A stretch of DNA of 42,854 nucleotides, taken from positions 1 to 42,854 of IMG/VR virus record IMGVR_UViG_3300013103_000017, one strand, 5' to 3'. Below are positions 1 through 8,507 of this stretch, piece by piece. Within the stretch, counting starts at the first letter, position 1; each line of letters starts with the position of its first letter. Position numbers and translations under genes: made by a program. The notes beneath the pieces are model-generated. The model saw nothing but the letters and a program-made list of their open reading frames with translations, did not search any database and had not been told where the DNA came from. This stretch comes from a virus.

Positions 1-965
1 AATATATAATTCATCTTATCCGTCGCTTTCTCTATTATATTATATCCTGGAAATCCTGGCCACAACCCAGCCTTTTGTAATGGTGTCGCTTTACTTTTCC
101 TCTTTCCCACTACCAATCCTTTCATTCTTCTCTCTGGCTCAATTTTATTCTTCACTATATCTTTCAATACCCATCTTGTTATCCTTTTTCCATACCAATA
201 ATATCCTCCCAACTTACCTCCAATATTCAATTTATCTACTAACTCCTTCGCTTCTTTTGGCTTATATCCCGCTTTAATAAATGAATTTTTCAAAGCTTCT
301 CTTTCAAACTTACTCATTTTCATTGGTCCAACTCTTTCCAATCCTGCAATTGGTCTACCTCCAACTACAATCGGCTTTCCTTTCACCTTCTTCACCTTTC
401 CTCCTTTCACCGCACCAACTTTTCTAGACATCTCTGCTCTTTCATAATGTTTCGCCAAGCCAAATGGTATAAATCTATAAAACTTCCAATTTTTACTTGG
501 ACCCCACAATCCTGTCCCAGTATCCACTGCATTAAAATACGGAGCATCCCACCTTACACTCACTTTATAAGTTATAGTGTCTCTCTCCACTAGTCTCGTT
601 CTAATATCATTCCACTCTTGTTTTCTCACTCTTACCTTTACAGGTCCTTCTTCATAATCACCCTTTATTCTTAAACTCTCAATAAGTCTTCCTGTTCTCT
701 TCGGCATTATTCCTCCTTCACTATATGGTTTATTAACATACTCTCTGAATAGATACTCAAACCTATGCATAAAGCTGTCATTCATCCATGCCTTACTCTC
801 TTCAAAATCACTTAAAGCATGAGCAAAATAACCCAATAACCAATTTACTTCTCTATCATCTATCTCCATATCCACTGCAAACTGAATTCTAAATGGTCTC
901 TCTCTTAAAGCTCTTCTTGTTCTCCAGGCTGGATATACCTCTGGTCTTCTTCTCACCATCTTCAT
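1..965 (-). CDS. HK97 gp10-like neck/tail-completion protein (open at window edge)
   Basis: The minus-strand frame starts at ATG 965, a few bases after the upstream connector gene, and stays open to base 1 (about 321 codons seen). It contains the gp10-type pattern of a TGRLIESL helix followed by a beta strand and APYFNAVDTGTG, as in neck proteins that join the connector to the tail. It is long for the family; the basic C-terminal half (lysine and arginine rich) is an extension. If the window is circular, the frame ends two codons past the junction at TGA, giving about 323 residues. ATG 959 is an alternative start. The family call rests on motif and position between connector and tail terminator. 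Confidence 0.6.
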   Translation of the reverse strand, partial: MKMVRRRPEVYPAWRTRRALRERPFRIQFAVDMEIDDREVNWLLGYFAHALSDFEESKAWMNDSFMHRFEYLFREYVNKPYSEGGIMPKRTGRLIESLRIKGDYEEGPVKVRVRKQEWNDIRTRLVERDTITYKVSVRWDAPYFNAVDTGTGLWGPSKNWKFYRFIPFGLAKHYERAEMSRKVGAVKGGKVKKVKGKPIVVGGRPIAGLERVGPMKMSKFEREALKNSFIKAGYKPKEAKELVDKLNIGGKLGGYYWYGKRITRWVLKDIVKNKIEPERRMKGLVVGKRKSKATPLQKAGLWPGFPGYNIIEKATDKMNYI

Positions 966-970
966 CACTC

Positions 971-1336
971 TCAGTCATAATATAAATCCTCAGTTAAACT
1001 TTTTAGAGTACTCGTTACGACTAATGAACTCGTCTGTCCCGTTATTCTTTTCACCAAATCCTCATATCTTGTCTTCAGCTCTGATGCTTGTGTCAAAGCA
1101 GATGCTAATGCTCCTCCACCAACTCTTTCTACACTAGTTGAATATGAAAGTAGAGTATTATAAGCTGCTCCATATAATTTCGCCTGCTCTACCAAACTAC
1201 TATCAGCATCACTATCCTTTATCGCATCTATATACTCACTCACCAAATCAATATTTTTCTGTATCACTGCATCACTCACTAAATCACTTGTAATATTATT
1301 TAATATTGTCCTAACATCATTTATTGTAACAGTCAT
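971..1336 (-). CDS. Head-tail connector (adaptor) protein
   Basis: A protein of 121 residues, mostly alpha-helical, with an N-terminal pattern (VRTILNNITSDLVSDAVIQK) typical of gp6/gp15-type adaptors that bind under the portal ring. The start ATG overlaps the stop of the upstream coiled-coil gene by one base and has a GGTGGTGAA ribosome site. Its place between the capsid genes and the gp10-like neck gene fits the conserved siphovirus order. The function is inferred from size, helical pattern and position. Confidence 0.6.
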   Translation of the reverse strand: MTVTINDVRTILNNITSDLVSDAVIQKNIDLVSEYIDAIKDSDADSSLVEQAKLYGAAYNTLLSYSTSVERVGGGALASALTQASELKTRYEDLVKRITGQTSSLVVTSTLKSLTEDLYYD

Positions 1337-1629
1337 TATTCACCACCATTCATCTCGCCTATAATATCTTCTAACTCATCAATAAGTGCTCTTAACTCCA
1401 CTATAATTCTCTCAGCTTCCTCCACCGTTAACATATCATCTTCAAGTGCTTTCTTAATTTCCCTCATCAAACTTTCGGCTTTATTCAACACTTCTATCGC
1501 TTTATCCAAATTAGTCAACACCAGTTGTAATCCTTTCAATATCTTATTCTTCCCTCTATAATGTCCTAACAAATATGTTAACAGAGCAGGTATAATCACC
1601 ATCAACAATTGGATTAATTCTTCATCCAT
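1336..1629 (-). CDS. Small membrane-anchored coiled-coil protein
   Basis: A 97-residue protein with one N-terminal membrane segment (about residues 5-22, LIQLLMVIIPALLTYLLG) followed by a basic GHYRGKNK stretch and a long acidic coiled coil to the end. The ribosome site is CAGGAGGCG. A TATA-like TTTATAAA lies at 1655-1666 but is too close to the ribosome site to be a convincing promoter. It is unusual for a membrane protein to sit between capsid and connector genes. It could be a holin-like lysis protein or a virion protein contacting the membrane; neither can be shown here. Confidence 0.65.
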   Translation of the reverse strand: MDEELIQLLMVIIPALLTYLLGHYRGKNKILKGLQLVLTNLDKAIEVLNKAESLMREIKKALEDDMLTVEEAERIIVELRALIDELEDIIGEMNGGE

Positions 1630-1698
1630 ACTAATTCGCCTCCTGAATATTAAACTTTATAAATATTCTCCATATTGTATTTTTAATAATATAAAAAA

Positions 1699-1914
1699 CT
1701 AAGATAATATTAGAACTAAGAGCTGAACAAAGATAGCTAATTCAATTGTAAGCAATAGTTTCATTGAGCCCTCTAACTTCGATACTCTTTCACTTACTTC
1801 CACAGACCCTTGTCTAAGTTCATTTATCATATCATAATTATTCTTTAAGTCGCTCCTTACTTCACTAAGTGCAACCTCTATCTTAGCGATTCGTTCTCTG
1901 TAGTCAGTGTTCAA
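1699..1914 (-). CDS. XhlA-like coiled-coil protein with C-terminal membrane anchor
   Basis: About 71 residues: an amphipathic coiled coil (YRERIAKIEVALSEVRSDLK onward) and a single hydrophobic C-terminal segment (LLLTIELAIFVQLLVLILS). This architecture and length resemble the haemolysin XhlA family that accompanies holins in phages. A frame-compatible TTG at 1929 lies inside the ribosome site, so TTG at 1914, five bases after GGAGGTGAAC, is preferred. It directly follows the major capsid gene. The lysis role is inference; a structural role in the virion is the alternative. Confidence 0.55.
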   Translation of the reverse strand: MNTDYRERIAKIEVALSEVRSDLKNNYDMINELRQGSVEVSERVSKLEGSMKLLLTIELAIFVQLLVLILS

Positions 1915-1929
1915 GAAGTTCACCTCCAA

Positions 1930-2808
1930 TCACAGTATGGAGGTTATCTTGTAAATTCTCTTGCTAGTTGTAACAGAAGAACTCTCTGGTACTACTACAG
2001 TATTAAAGTATTGTCTGATACGATACTCTGTCATACCTGGATGTCTAAACTCTTCTGAGAGTGGCACATCTTTTCCATTATATACTCCATGTATAGCGGT
2101 TCCTTCTCCCTTTATCAAAACTACCGCATAAGTATCATACCACTTTGTTGGATAGAACTCTATCCCATAGCTTTCCTTGAACCAATTTATCAAGTTTGTT
2201 CTAACATTTTCTATATCCTGTGTTTTCATTAAGTAACCCCATGCTTGGACTGGAACAACCACTGCTACATTTCTAATATCACTATCATTTACACCAGAAG
2301 CTTGCAGAATTCCTTCTAACGCCTTCGCTATATCTCCTGCAGGGTCACCACTAGAAGTATTCCACTTAGCCGATGCCGCATGAGTATTACTTGAATAGTT
2401 TCCAGATGCTAAAGTTGTCAATATATTTTGGTCTTTAGCTTTTGCTAAAGCTTCGCCAGCTCGTCTTAGAACCATAGCCCATTGATTGTCAAATTGTCGT
2501 ATCTTAGCTTCATCTGTCAAAAACAATGGTACTTCAGCTTTCTTAAGTGAGAGAACAAAATCTGTCCATGTTATGCTATTATCAACATTTGCTACTGCTC
2601 CTTCAGCAACAGGATATTCTGCACTTAACTCACTTGGTATATGATATTTTAGCTCTAATGTATCAGTATTAACCACACCCACTATCTTTGTTCCCACAGA
2701 GATAAAGTCTGCAGCTCTGTATATAATCTTCCTTACAATATCAGCTCTTAATTCATTATCGCTTGTTATTGCTAATTTAGCGATTAATTCTCTAAACGCA
2801 TTCTCCAT
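1930..2808 (-). CDS. Major capsid protein (HK97 fold)
   Basis: A 292-residue protein placed directly after protease and decoration genes. The sequence alternates an N-terminal helix (ENAFRELIAKLAITSDNELR), a beta-rich E-loop/P-domain region and a C-terminal strand with VVPVQAWGYLMKTQ and AVVLIKGEGTAIHG, in line with HK97-type coat proteins. An AGGAGGTGTG ribosome site precedes the ATG. No internal delta-domain is obvious, as expected when scaffold is fused to the protease. It should be the most abundant virion protein. Confidence 0.8.
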   Translation of the reverse strand: MENAFRELIAKLAITSDNELRADIVRKIIYRAADFISVGTKIVGVVNTDTLELKYHIPSELSAEYPVAEGAVANVDNSITWTDFVLSLKKAEVPLFLTDEAKIRQFDNQWAMVLRRAGEALAKAKDQNILTTLASGNYSSNTHAASAKWNTSSGDPAGDIAKALEGILQASGVNDSDIRNVAVVVPVQAWGYLMKTQDIENVRTNLINWFKESYGIEFYPTKWYDTYAVVLIKGEGTAIHGVYNGKDVPLSEEFRHPGMTEYRIRQYFNTVVVPESSSVTTSKRIYKITSIL

Positions 2809-2825
2809 CTTTTACACACCTCCTA

Positions 2826-3287
2826 TCATAATGGCCTTAAAAGCACTTTTGCAGTGCCTCCAGCATTTACCGCTTTAGATTCTAAAGCAACACCCACAAT
2901 AGTTGTAAGCTTCTTAAATTGTGCTTCTACCTCGGTATCACTGAAAGATGAATTTAAGTCATCCCATTCAAATTTATCTATCTTTCCAGACCCTTTAACA
3001 TATACTAAGTCTCCTTGTTCAAATGCTTTATTACTTGCATCTACCTGTACTTCAGCAATTCCATCAACTTGTACTGCAATATAACCACTTGTTAAATAAG
3101 TTCCTGGATTAGCGGGGTCTTCTGTCGAGGTTAAATTAACACCGATTACTACTTTACCAGCAGTTCCATCATGTACTTTTACATAGTTGTTCGAAGCATC
3201 CCACATTAAAACATATCCACTATCTTGAATTGATGCTCCACCAAATGGTAGAGTAATTATCGAACCAGGCTTATTCACCAAAGACAT
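2826..3287 (-). CDS. Capsid decoration/stabilising protein (DUF2190-like)
   Basis: A 153-residue, beta-rich protein with the layout of capsid-cementing proteins: an N-terminal IITLPFGGASIQDSGYVLMW strand pair, KVVIGVNLTSTED, then VQVDGIAEVQVDASNKAFEQ and GDLVYVKGSGKI, and a C-terminal VGVALESKAVNAGGTAKVLL. The pattern of initial value, effect on permeate-like strand and final KVLLRPL is typical of DUF2190 proteins found beside capsid genes. The start overlaps the stop of the protease gene. It probably binds the outside of the mature shell. Confidence 0.7.
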   Translation of the reverse strand: MSLVNKPGSIITLPFGGASIQDSGYVLMWDASNNYVKVHDGTAGKVVIGVNLTSTEDPANPGTYLTSGYIAVQVDGIAEVQVDASNKAFEQGDLVYVKGSGKIDKFEWDDLNSSFSDTEVEAQFKKLTTIVGVALESKAVNAGGTAKVLLRPL

Positions 3288-4219
3288 TACTCAACCCTCC
3301 ATATCTCTTTTATCGCTTTATCTATTAAACTATTGACTTCATCTTCACTCAGCTCCTTCTTTTCAGGAGCCTCTAACTTTGTTTCCTTCTTCTCCACTAA
3401 ACTCTTCTTTATTCTTCTCAACACTTCTATCTTTTCTTGAAGTGTCTTAATTGGCTCAAGTATCATCTTCACATCAATGAATTTACTCTTCCCAGAAATC
3501 TCTTCCATCAATGCATTGAGTGTTTCCGTATCTCTTTTCTCTAACTCCGCCTCTAATCCTTTCACCTTTTCTTCTAACTCCTTAATCTTTGCATCCTTCT
3601 CCTTTAACTTCGCTTTCAATGCATTCAACTTACTCTCATATTCTTCATTTTTCGCTTTCGTCTCTGGATATGGATATGGATACCCTGCTTCCTTCAACTT
3701 CTTTTTACACTCCTCTGATATCTTATTAAAATCTCCTTTCTCTTTCAACTCCTTAATACAATCTTCTACACTCACCATCTTCTTTTCCTCCAACTTTGTC
3801 TCTCTAATATTTTTAATCCGAGCCGTTGGACAGGCTGGATTCTCCACTATTGCAATACTTTCAAATTCTAAATTATTAGCTATATAAACATCTCCAGCTA
3901 GTTCACCCAAAACTCTTGTCTCTACAGAAAAAGCTTTAAACTTACCATTCTTTATTAACTCTACTACATTCTTATCAAATATCTTAGCCTGAACTAAAAT
4001 CTTACCAGCGTCTGGTCTAACTGCACTGACATACCCAATAACTGCATCATCTGTATCTTGATGTCTCAACTTCACTCTTTTATTCACTAAACTCTTAGCC
4101 GCCTTTATTAAAACATCTGCAGGATAAAACACTTTATGACCATCGATTCCTTGATAAGTTCCTTCCTCTATTGCAACACCCTCTACTACCAATCCTTCTG
4201 CAGTTTCTTTCCACTTCAT
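3287..4219 (-). CDS. Prohead protease fused to scaffold domain
   Basis: A 310-residue protein in two parts. Residues 1-140 form a prohead protease domain with the expected histidine (LRHQD, H53) and serine (FKAFSVET, S98). Residues 145-310 are a highly charged scaffold-like region with a strong coiled coil (about 190-225) and a helical C-terminus. Protease-scaffold fusion is common when the coat protein lacks a delta-domain. It would assemble inside the procapsid, cut coat and itself, and leave before DNA packaging. GAGAGGTGTT lies upstream of the ATG. Confidence 0.8.
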   Translation of the reverse strand: MKWKETAEGLVVEGVAIEEGTYQGIDGHKVFYPADVLIKAAKSLVNKRVKLRHQDTDDAVIGYVSAVRPDAGKILVQAKIFDKNVVELIKNGKFKAFSVETRVLGELAGDVYIANNLEFESIAIVENPACPTARIKNIRETKLEEKKMVSVEDCIKELKEKGDFNKISEECKKKLKEAGYPYPYPETKAKNEEYESKLNALKAKLKEKDAKIKELEEKVKGLEAELEKRDTETLNALMEEISGKSKFIDVKMILEPIKTLQEKIEVLRRIKKSLVEKKETKLEAPEKKELSEDEVNSLIDKAIKEIWRVE

Positions 4220-4268
4220 AACTTAACACCTCTCATCACTATCAATATTGTATCACTATTGCCAATCA

Positions 4269-7058
4269 TCATTTCATTCGTCCCTCTGCAGAACTTTGAA
4301 CAGGTTTAAGAACCCAGATATCCGAATTCAAGTCTTCTCTTTTCGCCGCTATATAAATCTTTCCTACTCTCGCTTTAAACCACATTGGATTATCCTGTAG
4401 TATAAATGCATCACCTTTCTCAATAATAATATCCCAACCTTCTAAACTCTTATACGGATTATCTTTTTCACCCACTTTTATCTTACCCTGTCTATCAATC
4501 GCCTCTGAAGTATCTCTAATCGCCGTAGCTGTACCTTCTAAAGGATTACTATCACAAATAAACCTGATATTATTAATATATAAGTCCCAATATGCTTTCG
4601 ATGGTCCCTCTCTTATATGTTTTGGTCCTTTGAAAATCCTGTAATGAAGAGCGAATCTAGCTTTCTCAAGTTTCACTTGTTTAACATACTCATCTCTTAT
4701 CTTCCTTCTTTCACTTTCACTATCTTTCAACCAGTATTTAAACTGATTTGGGACTTGTCTTTTGAACTCAGGAGGCAAAGCGGAGACTCCTTTAGGAGGT
4801 ATCCAACCTTCTTCAACAGCTCTTTTCGTCAACACATATGGTATTTGGTCTTTAGTTTTCCAGAAGTTTAAGTATAGTGGTTCACCTGGCTTTTCTGGTC
4901 TTGCAATCTTCCTCACTACATATCTTCCTTTCAACTTTTCACCATAAAACCATATTTCATAAAAATACGGTTTAGCTACTGTAACCACACACTCTCCTTT
5001 ATCAACAATACTAAACACACCATACTCATATTTAGTTGCGCCAACTTCACCTGGCGGTACTACTCCCTCAACTGTTAACCATTCTAAACTCTCTGTCGCC
5101 TTTCTCACACACTGCACTTTATTATGGTCTTTAAATAACTTCGTGCATTTATTATCCCACTTCTTCGCTTTTTCAAGACTATCAACATCTTCTTTTATAC
5201 ATCCCTTGACTAACTCGAATAGTGTAAAGCCTTCAAGACTCTCATTAGTCATTTGTATTCTCAAATCACCATGTCTACTTCTTCCTCTATAATGGAACTG
5301 TAAAACAAACTTTCTCTTCTCATCACTCGCAACTATCTTACCCAATTTTATATCTCTAATCTCCTTTGGTAAATTTGGAGCTTCTTTATCCTTTACCGCC
5401 AATAAGTTAGCTTCATCTGCTATCTCTAAAGCATCATCAACAGTATCTGGTATTTTTTGGTCTGGTCTAATCTCATAAATTCTTGGCTCATATACTCTCA
5501 CTCCATTATCATATCTAAACAAAGTGTGAAAATTCACTGTTACTATAGTTCCTTTGGGTATATCCCTATTAGTCGAAAATGTTTTACCCGCAAACACATA
5601 CTTCTTACCATTTAATTCGATATTAGCCCACTCTGGATGAGAGCCTGGCATCAACCCTATGAAATAATTCCACACACCTTTAGTTTTTGTTTCCTTTCTT
5701 CCCACTATTACAGCGTGTATATCAGCCATATTCTTGAATTTCACCCAATATTTCGTTAACCCTGTCAAAGGATAAGTACTCTTTAAACTCTTAATCATAG
5801 CACCTTCACTCGCAGGCGCACTCGCCATTCTCTTTATGGCTTTCCTCAACTCTTCAGGACTATCAACCTTCACCGACACTACTCTATTCAATCCAGGCTT
5901 AGGTATCTCATAAGTACTCTGTTCAAACGGCAACACATCTAAATATTTCTGTCTAATCTCCAATGGCTCTCCCGTCAAATCACCCACTCTCGGATTAATA
6001 TCATGCTTACTCCACTTCTCATCATAAAAGTATAATATATCAAATACATTAAATACAAACATACTATCATCAAAGTTCTCTTCTTGATTGATATGTCCAT
6101 TTACTTCTTCTCTTCCCAAATGCTTCTTACCAATCCAACCTTCAGTTTCTGTATCCAATATAATCTTCTCTGGAAACCCTTTCAACTTCTCTTTCAAACT
6201 AGGGAAATGTCTAGAAACTTCTTTACCTCCATCTGTAAACACCCATATCTTACTTCCATCCTTATGTATCTGCAACCTTCCTCCATCATATTTCTTCTCC
6301 ACCACTAACGGATAATCCTCTTCATCAAAAAACTCCTCCACATTCTTAATACTATACTCCTCATTTGTATGATATCCTTTTACACCTTTCAGTGGAGTTA
6401 TAAATACTCCTGGTCTTACCTTTCCCTCCATCATTATTTTATACACTGGCTTTTTAGGTATTAATACCAAATCGTAGAGGGGTATGAAAGAAGTGAAAGG
6501 CCCATGATACATATCAAGCATTATACTTAGTCTACTTGACAACTCTTTTGGTAAAGCTCTTCCCAACCTAAACTCGACTGGCTTTAATATATTACTAGGT
6601 GTATTAGGAGGCCACTTTACCAGAATATCGATATCACCTTGTGTCTCTTCATGAACAGCTAGTCCTCCCACTAATGAAATAAAGTTATCAGATAACATTA
6701 TTGGCTTCTTAAAATGCTCCATCACTTCACTTAACTTTATCCTCTTTCTCTTTTCACTCTCCTCTCTAAACGAATTCACTTCAGTATAATCTTCACCAAT
6801 TACAGCTGATACTAGCAAATCCAACTCTCTTCCATATTTCTTCATTGAAACATGTCTTCTCATTCCTCTCTTTCGCATCTCCTCCGCTATTTCAATAGCT
6901 TTCTTTACTATCAACTGGATAGGCCACTTACTCTTTCCCTCTCTAGCATCATTATAGAATTTATGTATGAGGGCATTATCAAATACCAACTCTCTGTCAC
7001 TACTCTTTCTTGGGTCATAATTCCTCAAATCCTTAATATATCTAGCTTCTATCTCCAT
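4269..7058 (-). CDS. Nucleotidyltransferase + ATP-dependent DNA ligase + LigD-type phosphoesterase-like fusion
   Basis: A 929-residue multidomain enzyme (numbers below count from the upstream GTG at 7067; subtract 3). An N-terminal polymerase-beta-type nucleotidyltransferase motif is seen at 133-149 (VGG then GDIDIL). A ligase adenylation domain follows: motif I KYDG at 259-262 (K259 nucleophile), DTETEG at 305-310, motif III FNVFDILYF near 339-347, motif IV SEGAMIKS at 420-427 and motif V WVKFKN at 441-446. An OB-like part runs to about 536. Residues 586-606 match the LigD 3'-phosphoesterase signature (FVLQFHYRGR, then HGDLRIQ). A second, diverged copy lies near 804-830 (FALHYRIF, then WDLYI). 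It sits between portal and protease genes, an odd place for a repair enzyme. The start is ATG 7058 after GAGAGGTGAT. Confidence 0.8.
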   Translation of the reverse strand: MEIEARYIKDLRNYDPRKSSDRELVFDNALIHKFYNDAREGKSKWPIQLIVKKAIEIAEEMRKRGMRRHVSMKKYGRELDLLVSAVIGEDYTEVNSFREESEKRKRIKLSEVMEHFKKPIMLSDNFISLVGGLAVHEETQGDIDILVKWPPNTPSNILKPVEFRLGRALPKELSSRLSIMLDMYHGPFTSFIPLYDLVLIPKKPVYKIMMEGKVRPGVFITPLKGVKGYHTNEEYSIKNVEEFFDEEDYPLVVEKKYDGGRLQIHKDGSKIWVFTDGGKEVSRHFPSLKEKLKGFPEKIILDTETEGWIGKKHLGREEVNGHINQEENFDDSMFVFNVFDILYFYDEKWSKHDINPRVGDLTGEPLEIRQKYLDVLPFEQSTYEIPKPGLNRVVSVKVDSPEELRKAIKRMASAPASEGAMIKSLKSTYPLTGLTKYWVKFKNMADIHAVIVGRKETKTKGVWNYFIGLMPGSHPEWANIELNGKKYVFAGKTFSTNRDIPKGTIVTVNFHTLFRYDNGVRVYEPRIYEIRPDQKIPDTVDDALEIADEANLLAVKDKEAPNLPKEIRDIKLGKIVASDEKRKFVLQFHYRGRSRHGDLRIQMTNESLEGFTLFELVKGCIKEDVDSLEKAKKWDNKCTKLFKDHNKVQCVRKATESLEWLTVEGVVPPGEVGATKYEYGVFSIVDKGECVVTVAKPYFYEIWFYGEKLKGRYVVRKIARPEKPGEPLYLNFWKTKDQIPYVLTKRAVEEGWIPPKGVSALPPEFKRQVPNQFKYWLKDSESERRKIRDEYVKQVKLEKARFALHYRIFKGPKHIREGPSKAYWDLYINNIRFICDSNPLEGTATAIRDTSEAIDRQGKIKVGEKDNPYKSLEGWDIIIEKGDAFILQDNPMWFKARVGKIYIAAKREDLNSDIWVLKPVQSSAEGRMK

Positions 7059-7081
7059 TTCTATCACCTCTCAAAATTTTA

Positions 7082-8446
7082 TCAAGTAATTTGTTTATCT
7101 CTCCTACTCTCTGGTGTAATATTATATTGTGGCTCCTTACTCTTCACTGGTCTTGATGCTATCTCTCTTGGCGTCTCTGTTCTTTTGTGAACAGTAGCTT
7201 CTGGTAGCTTCTCTGGACTAATGGTTGGAGCACCCCATAAAGCTCGTAATTCATCAAAGGTAAATAAGCCACTCTCTCGTAGAATCGCAATTTGTCTCGC
7301 TATATCTATCTTATCTTTTTCCAACACTAAATCAAACACTATATCAAGCTTATTACTCAGCGGCTTCAACTTATCAGGTAATCTTGACATCAACCATTTG
7401 AATAATTCTGGCTTCATTAAACTCACTAAATATCTGGCTCTCGCAATCACCAATGAAATCAATGCCAAAAACGAAGAATAGCTTCCTTTACTCTGTCCTG
7501 TAAAAATCGCCATAGGCATACCAACAGCTGCCGCTATATTACCATTTAACTGGTCTATAAACTCATTCGGCGAACTATAACTACTCTTCGGCTCCAATAT
7601 ACTAATTTCAACATTATCAAGAGTGATGTAACTTTCATCCGCCTTTACCTTTCTTATCTTCTCCTTATAATCACTTATAGCTTGATTTGCCGCACTAATT
7701 GCATTTTGTATCTTCTCCTCCGCATTCTTTCCCGCATAATACTCTGGTTTAAATGCCTCTGAACTCAATCTATGATGCTCTCGCGGTATTAATCTATATC
7801 TCCAAAGCATATCATTCTCAATTAAACTCATCTTCCATAAGACCGTTGAAATTATAGGCTTTATAGGCGAAACACTCCACACTCCATATGTCAATCTACC
7901 TTTATTATCATAGACATAAACCTCTGGATTCAACGAAAAATGTATCACTTCTTCTGGTTTTAAAATCTCCTGACTCTCACTCCCTTCATTCAGTACATAT
8001 AATCCTCTCTTTGTTATTACTTCACTTGAGAAATTATTAAGGTAGCTCCTATCTGGAATAATGGTAAGGTTCGCCAATGGTAAGAACTCCAAACTATCTT
8101 TTCTCAACACTACATCTCCATCTCTCAACAATCCAAAAGCAATTCTATAAATCAACCCTTTCAAATCATACTCTTTAATTATTCTATTCGCTTGTATCAC
8201 TAACTCACGCTCTTCCTCTTCAATTACTTCACCAAATCTCACACTAATTCCTTTAAAGGCATCACTGATTAGTGCCGCTAAAGTATGGATTGAACCATAT
8301 AATACAGGGTCTATCTCCGTCAACTTTTGATACTTTAAATACTGATTATCAGGCAAATTGAAACTTCTTCTCATCACCTTCAACGCATATATTATACTAG
8401 GTGGGTATGATAATCTCCCACTAAACACTTCTTTATTCCAACTCAT
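7082..8446 (-). CDS. Portal protein
   Basis: A protein of 454 residues with portal-like composition: helical N-terminus, a beta-rich wing (DGDVVLRKDSLEFLPLANLT) and the conserved helical stretch containing FIDQLNGNIAAAVGMPMAIF followed by SFLALISLVIARA. The block 'LNGNIAAAVGMP' is typical of the portal crown/stem boundary. It lies directly after the large terminase. ATG 8446 is chosen because GGTGAGTG precedes it; ATG 8458 overlaps that ribosome site. The 12-mer portal is the DNA entry channel and the site of head nucleation. Confidence 0.8.
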   Translation of the reverse strand: MSWNKEVFSGRLSYPPSIIYALKVMRRSFNLPDNQYLKYQKLTEIDPVLYGSIHTLAALISDAFKGISVRFGEVIEEEERELVIQANRIIKEYDLKGLIYRIAFGLLRDGDVVLRKDSLEFLPLANLTIIPDRSYLNNFSSEVITKRGLYVLNEGSESQEILKPEEVIHFSLNPEVYVYDNKGRLTYGVWSVSPIKPIISTVLWKMSLIENDMLWRYRLIPREHHRLSSEAFKPEYYAGKNAEEKIQNAISAANQAISDYKEKIRKVKADESYITLDNVEISILEPKSSYSSPNEFIDQLNGNIAAAVGMPMAIFTGQSKGSYSSFLALISLVIARARYLVSLMKPELFKWLMSRLPDKLKPLSNKLDIVFDLVLEKDKIDIARQIAILRESGLFTFDELRALWGAPTISPEKLPEATVHKRTETPREIASRPVKSKEPQYNITPESRRDKQIT

Positions 8447-8507
8447 TACACTCACCATTTTATCTTATTTATATTCTATATATTGTATTAACTATTTCAT
8501 ATTTATA

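Noticed and set aside
80-277. A 65-residue plus-strand frame at the left end
   Set aside because: Opposite the gp10-like gene, pyrimidine-rich, no ribosome site.
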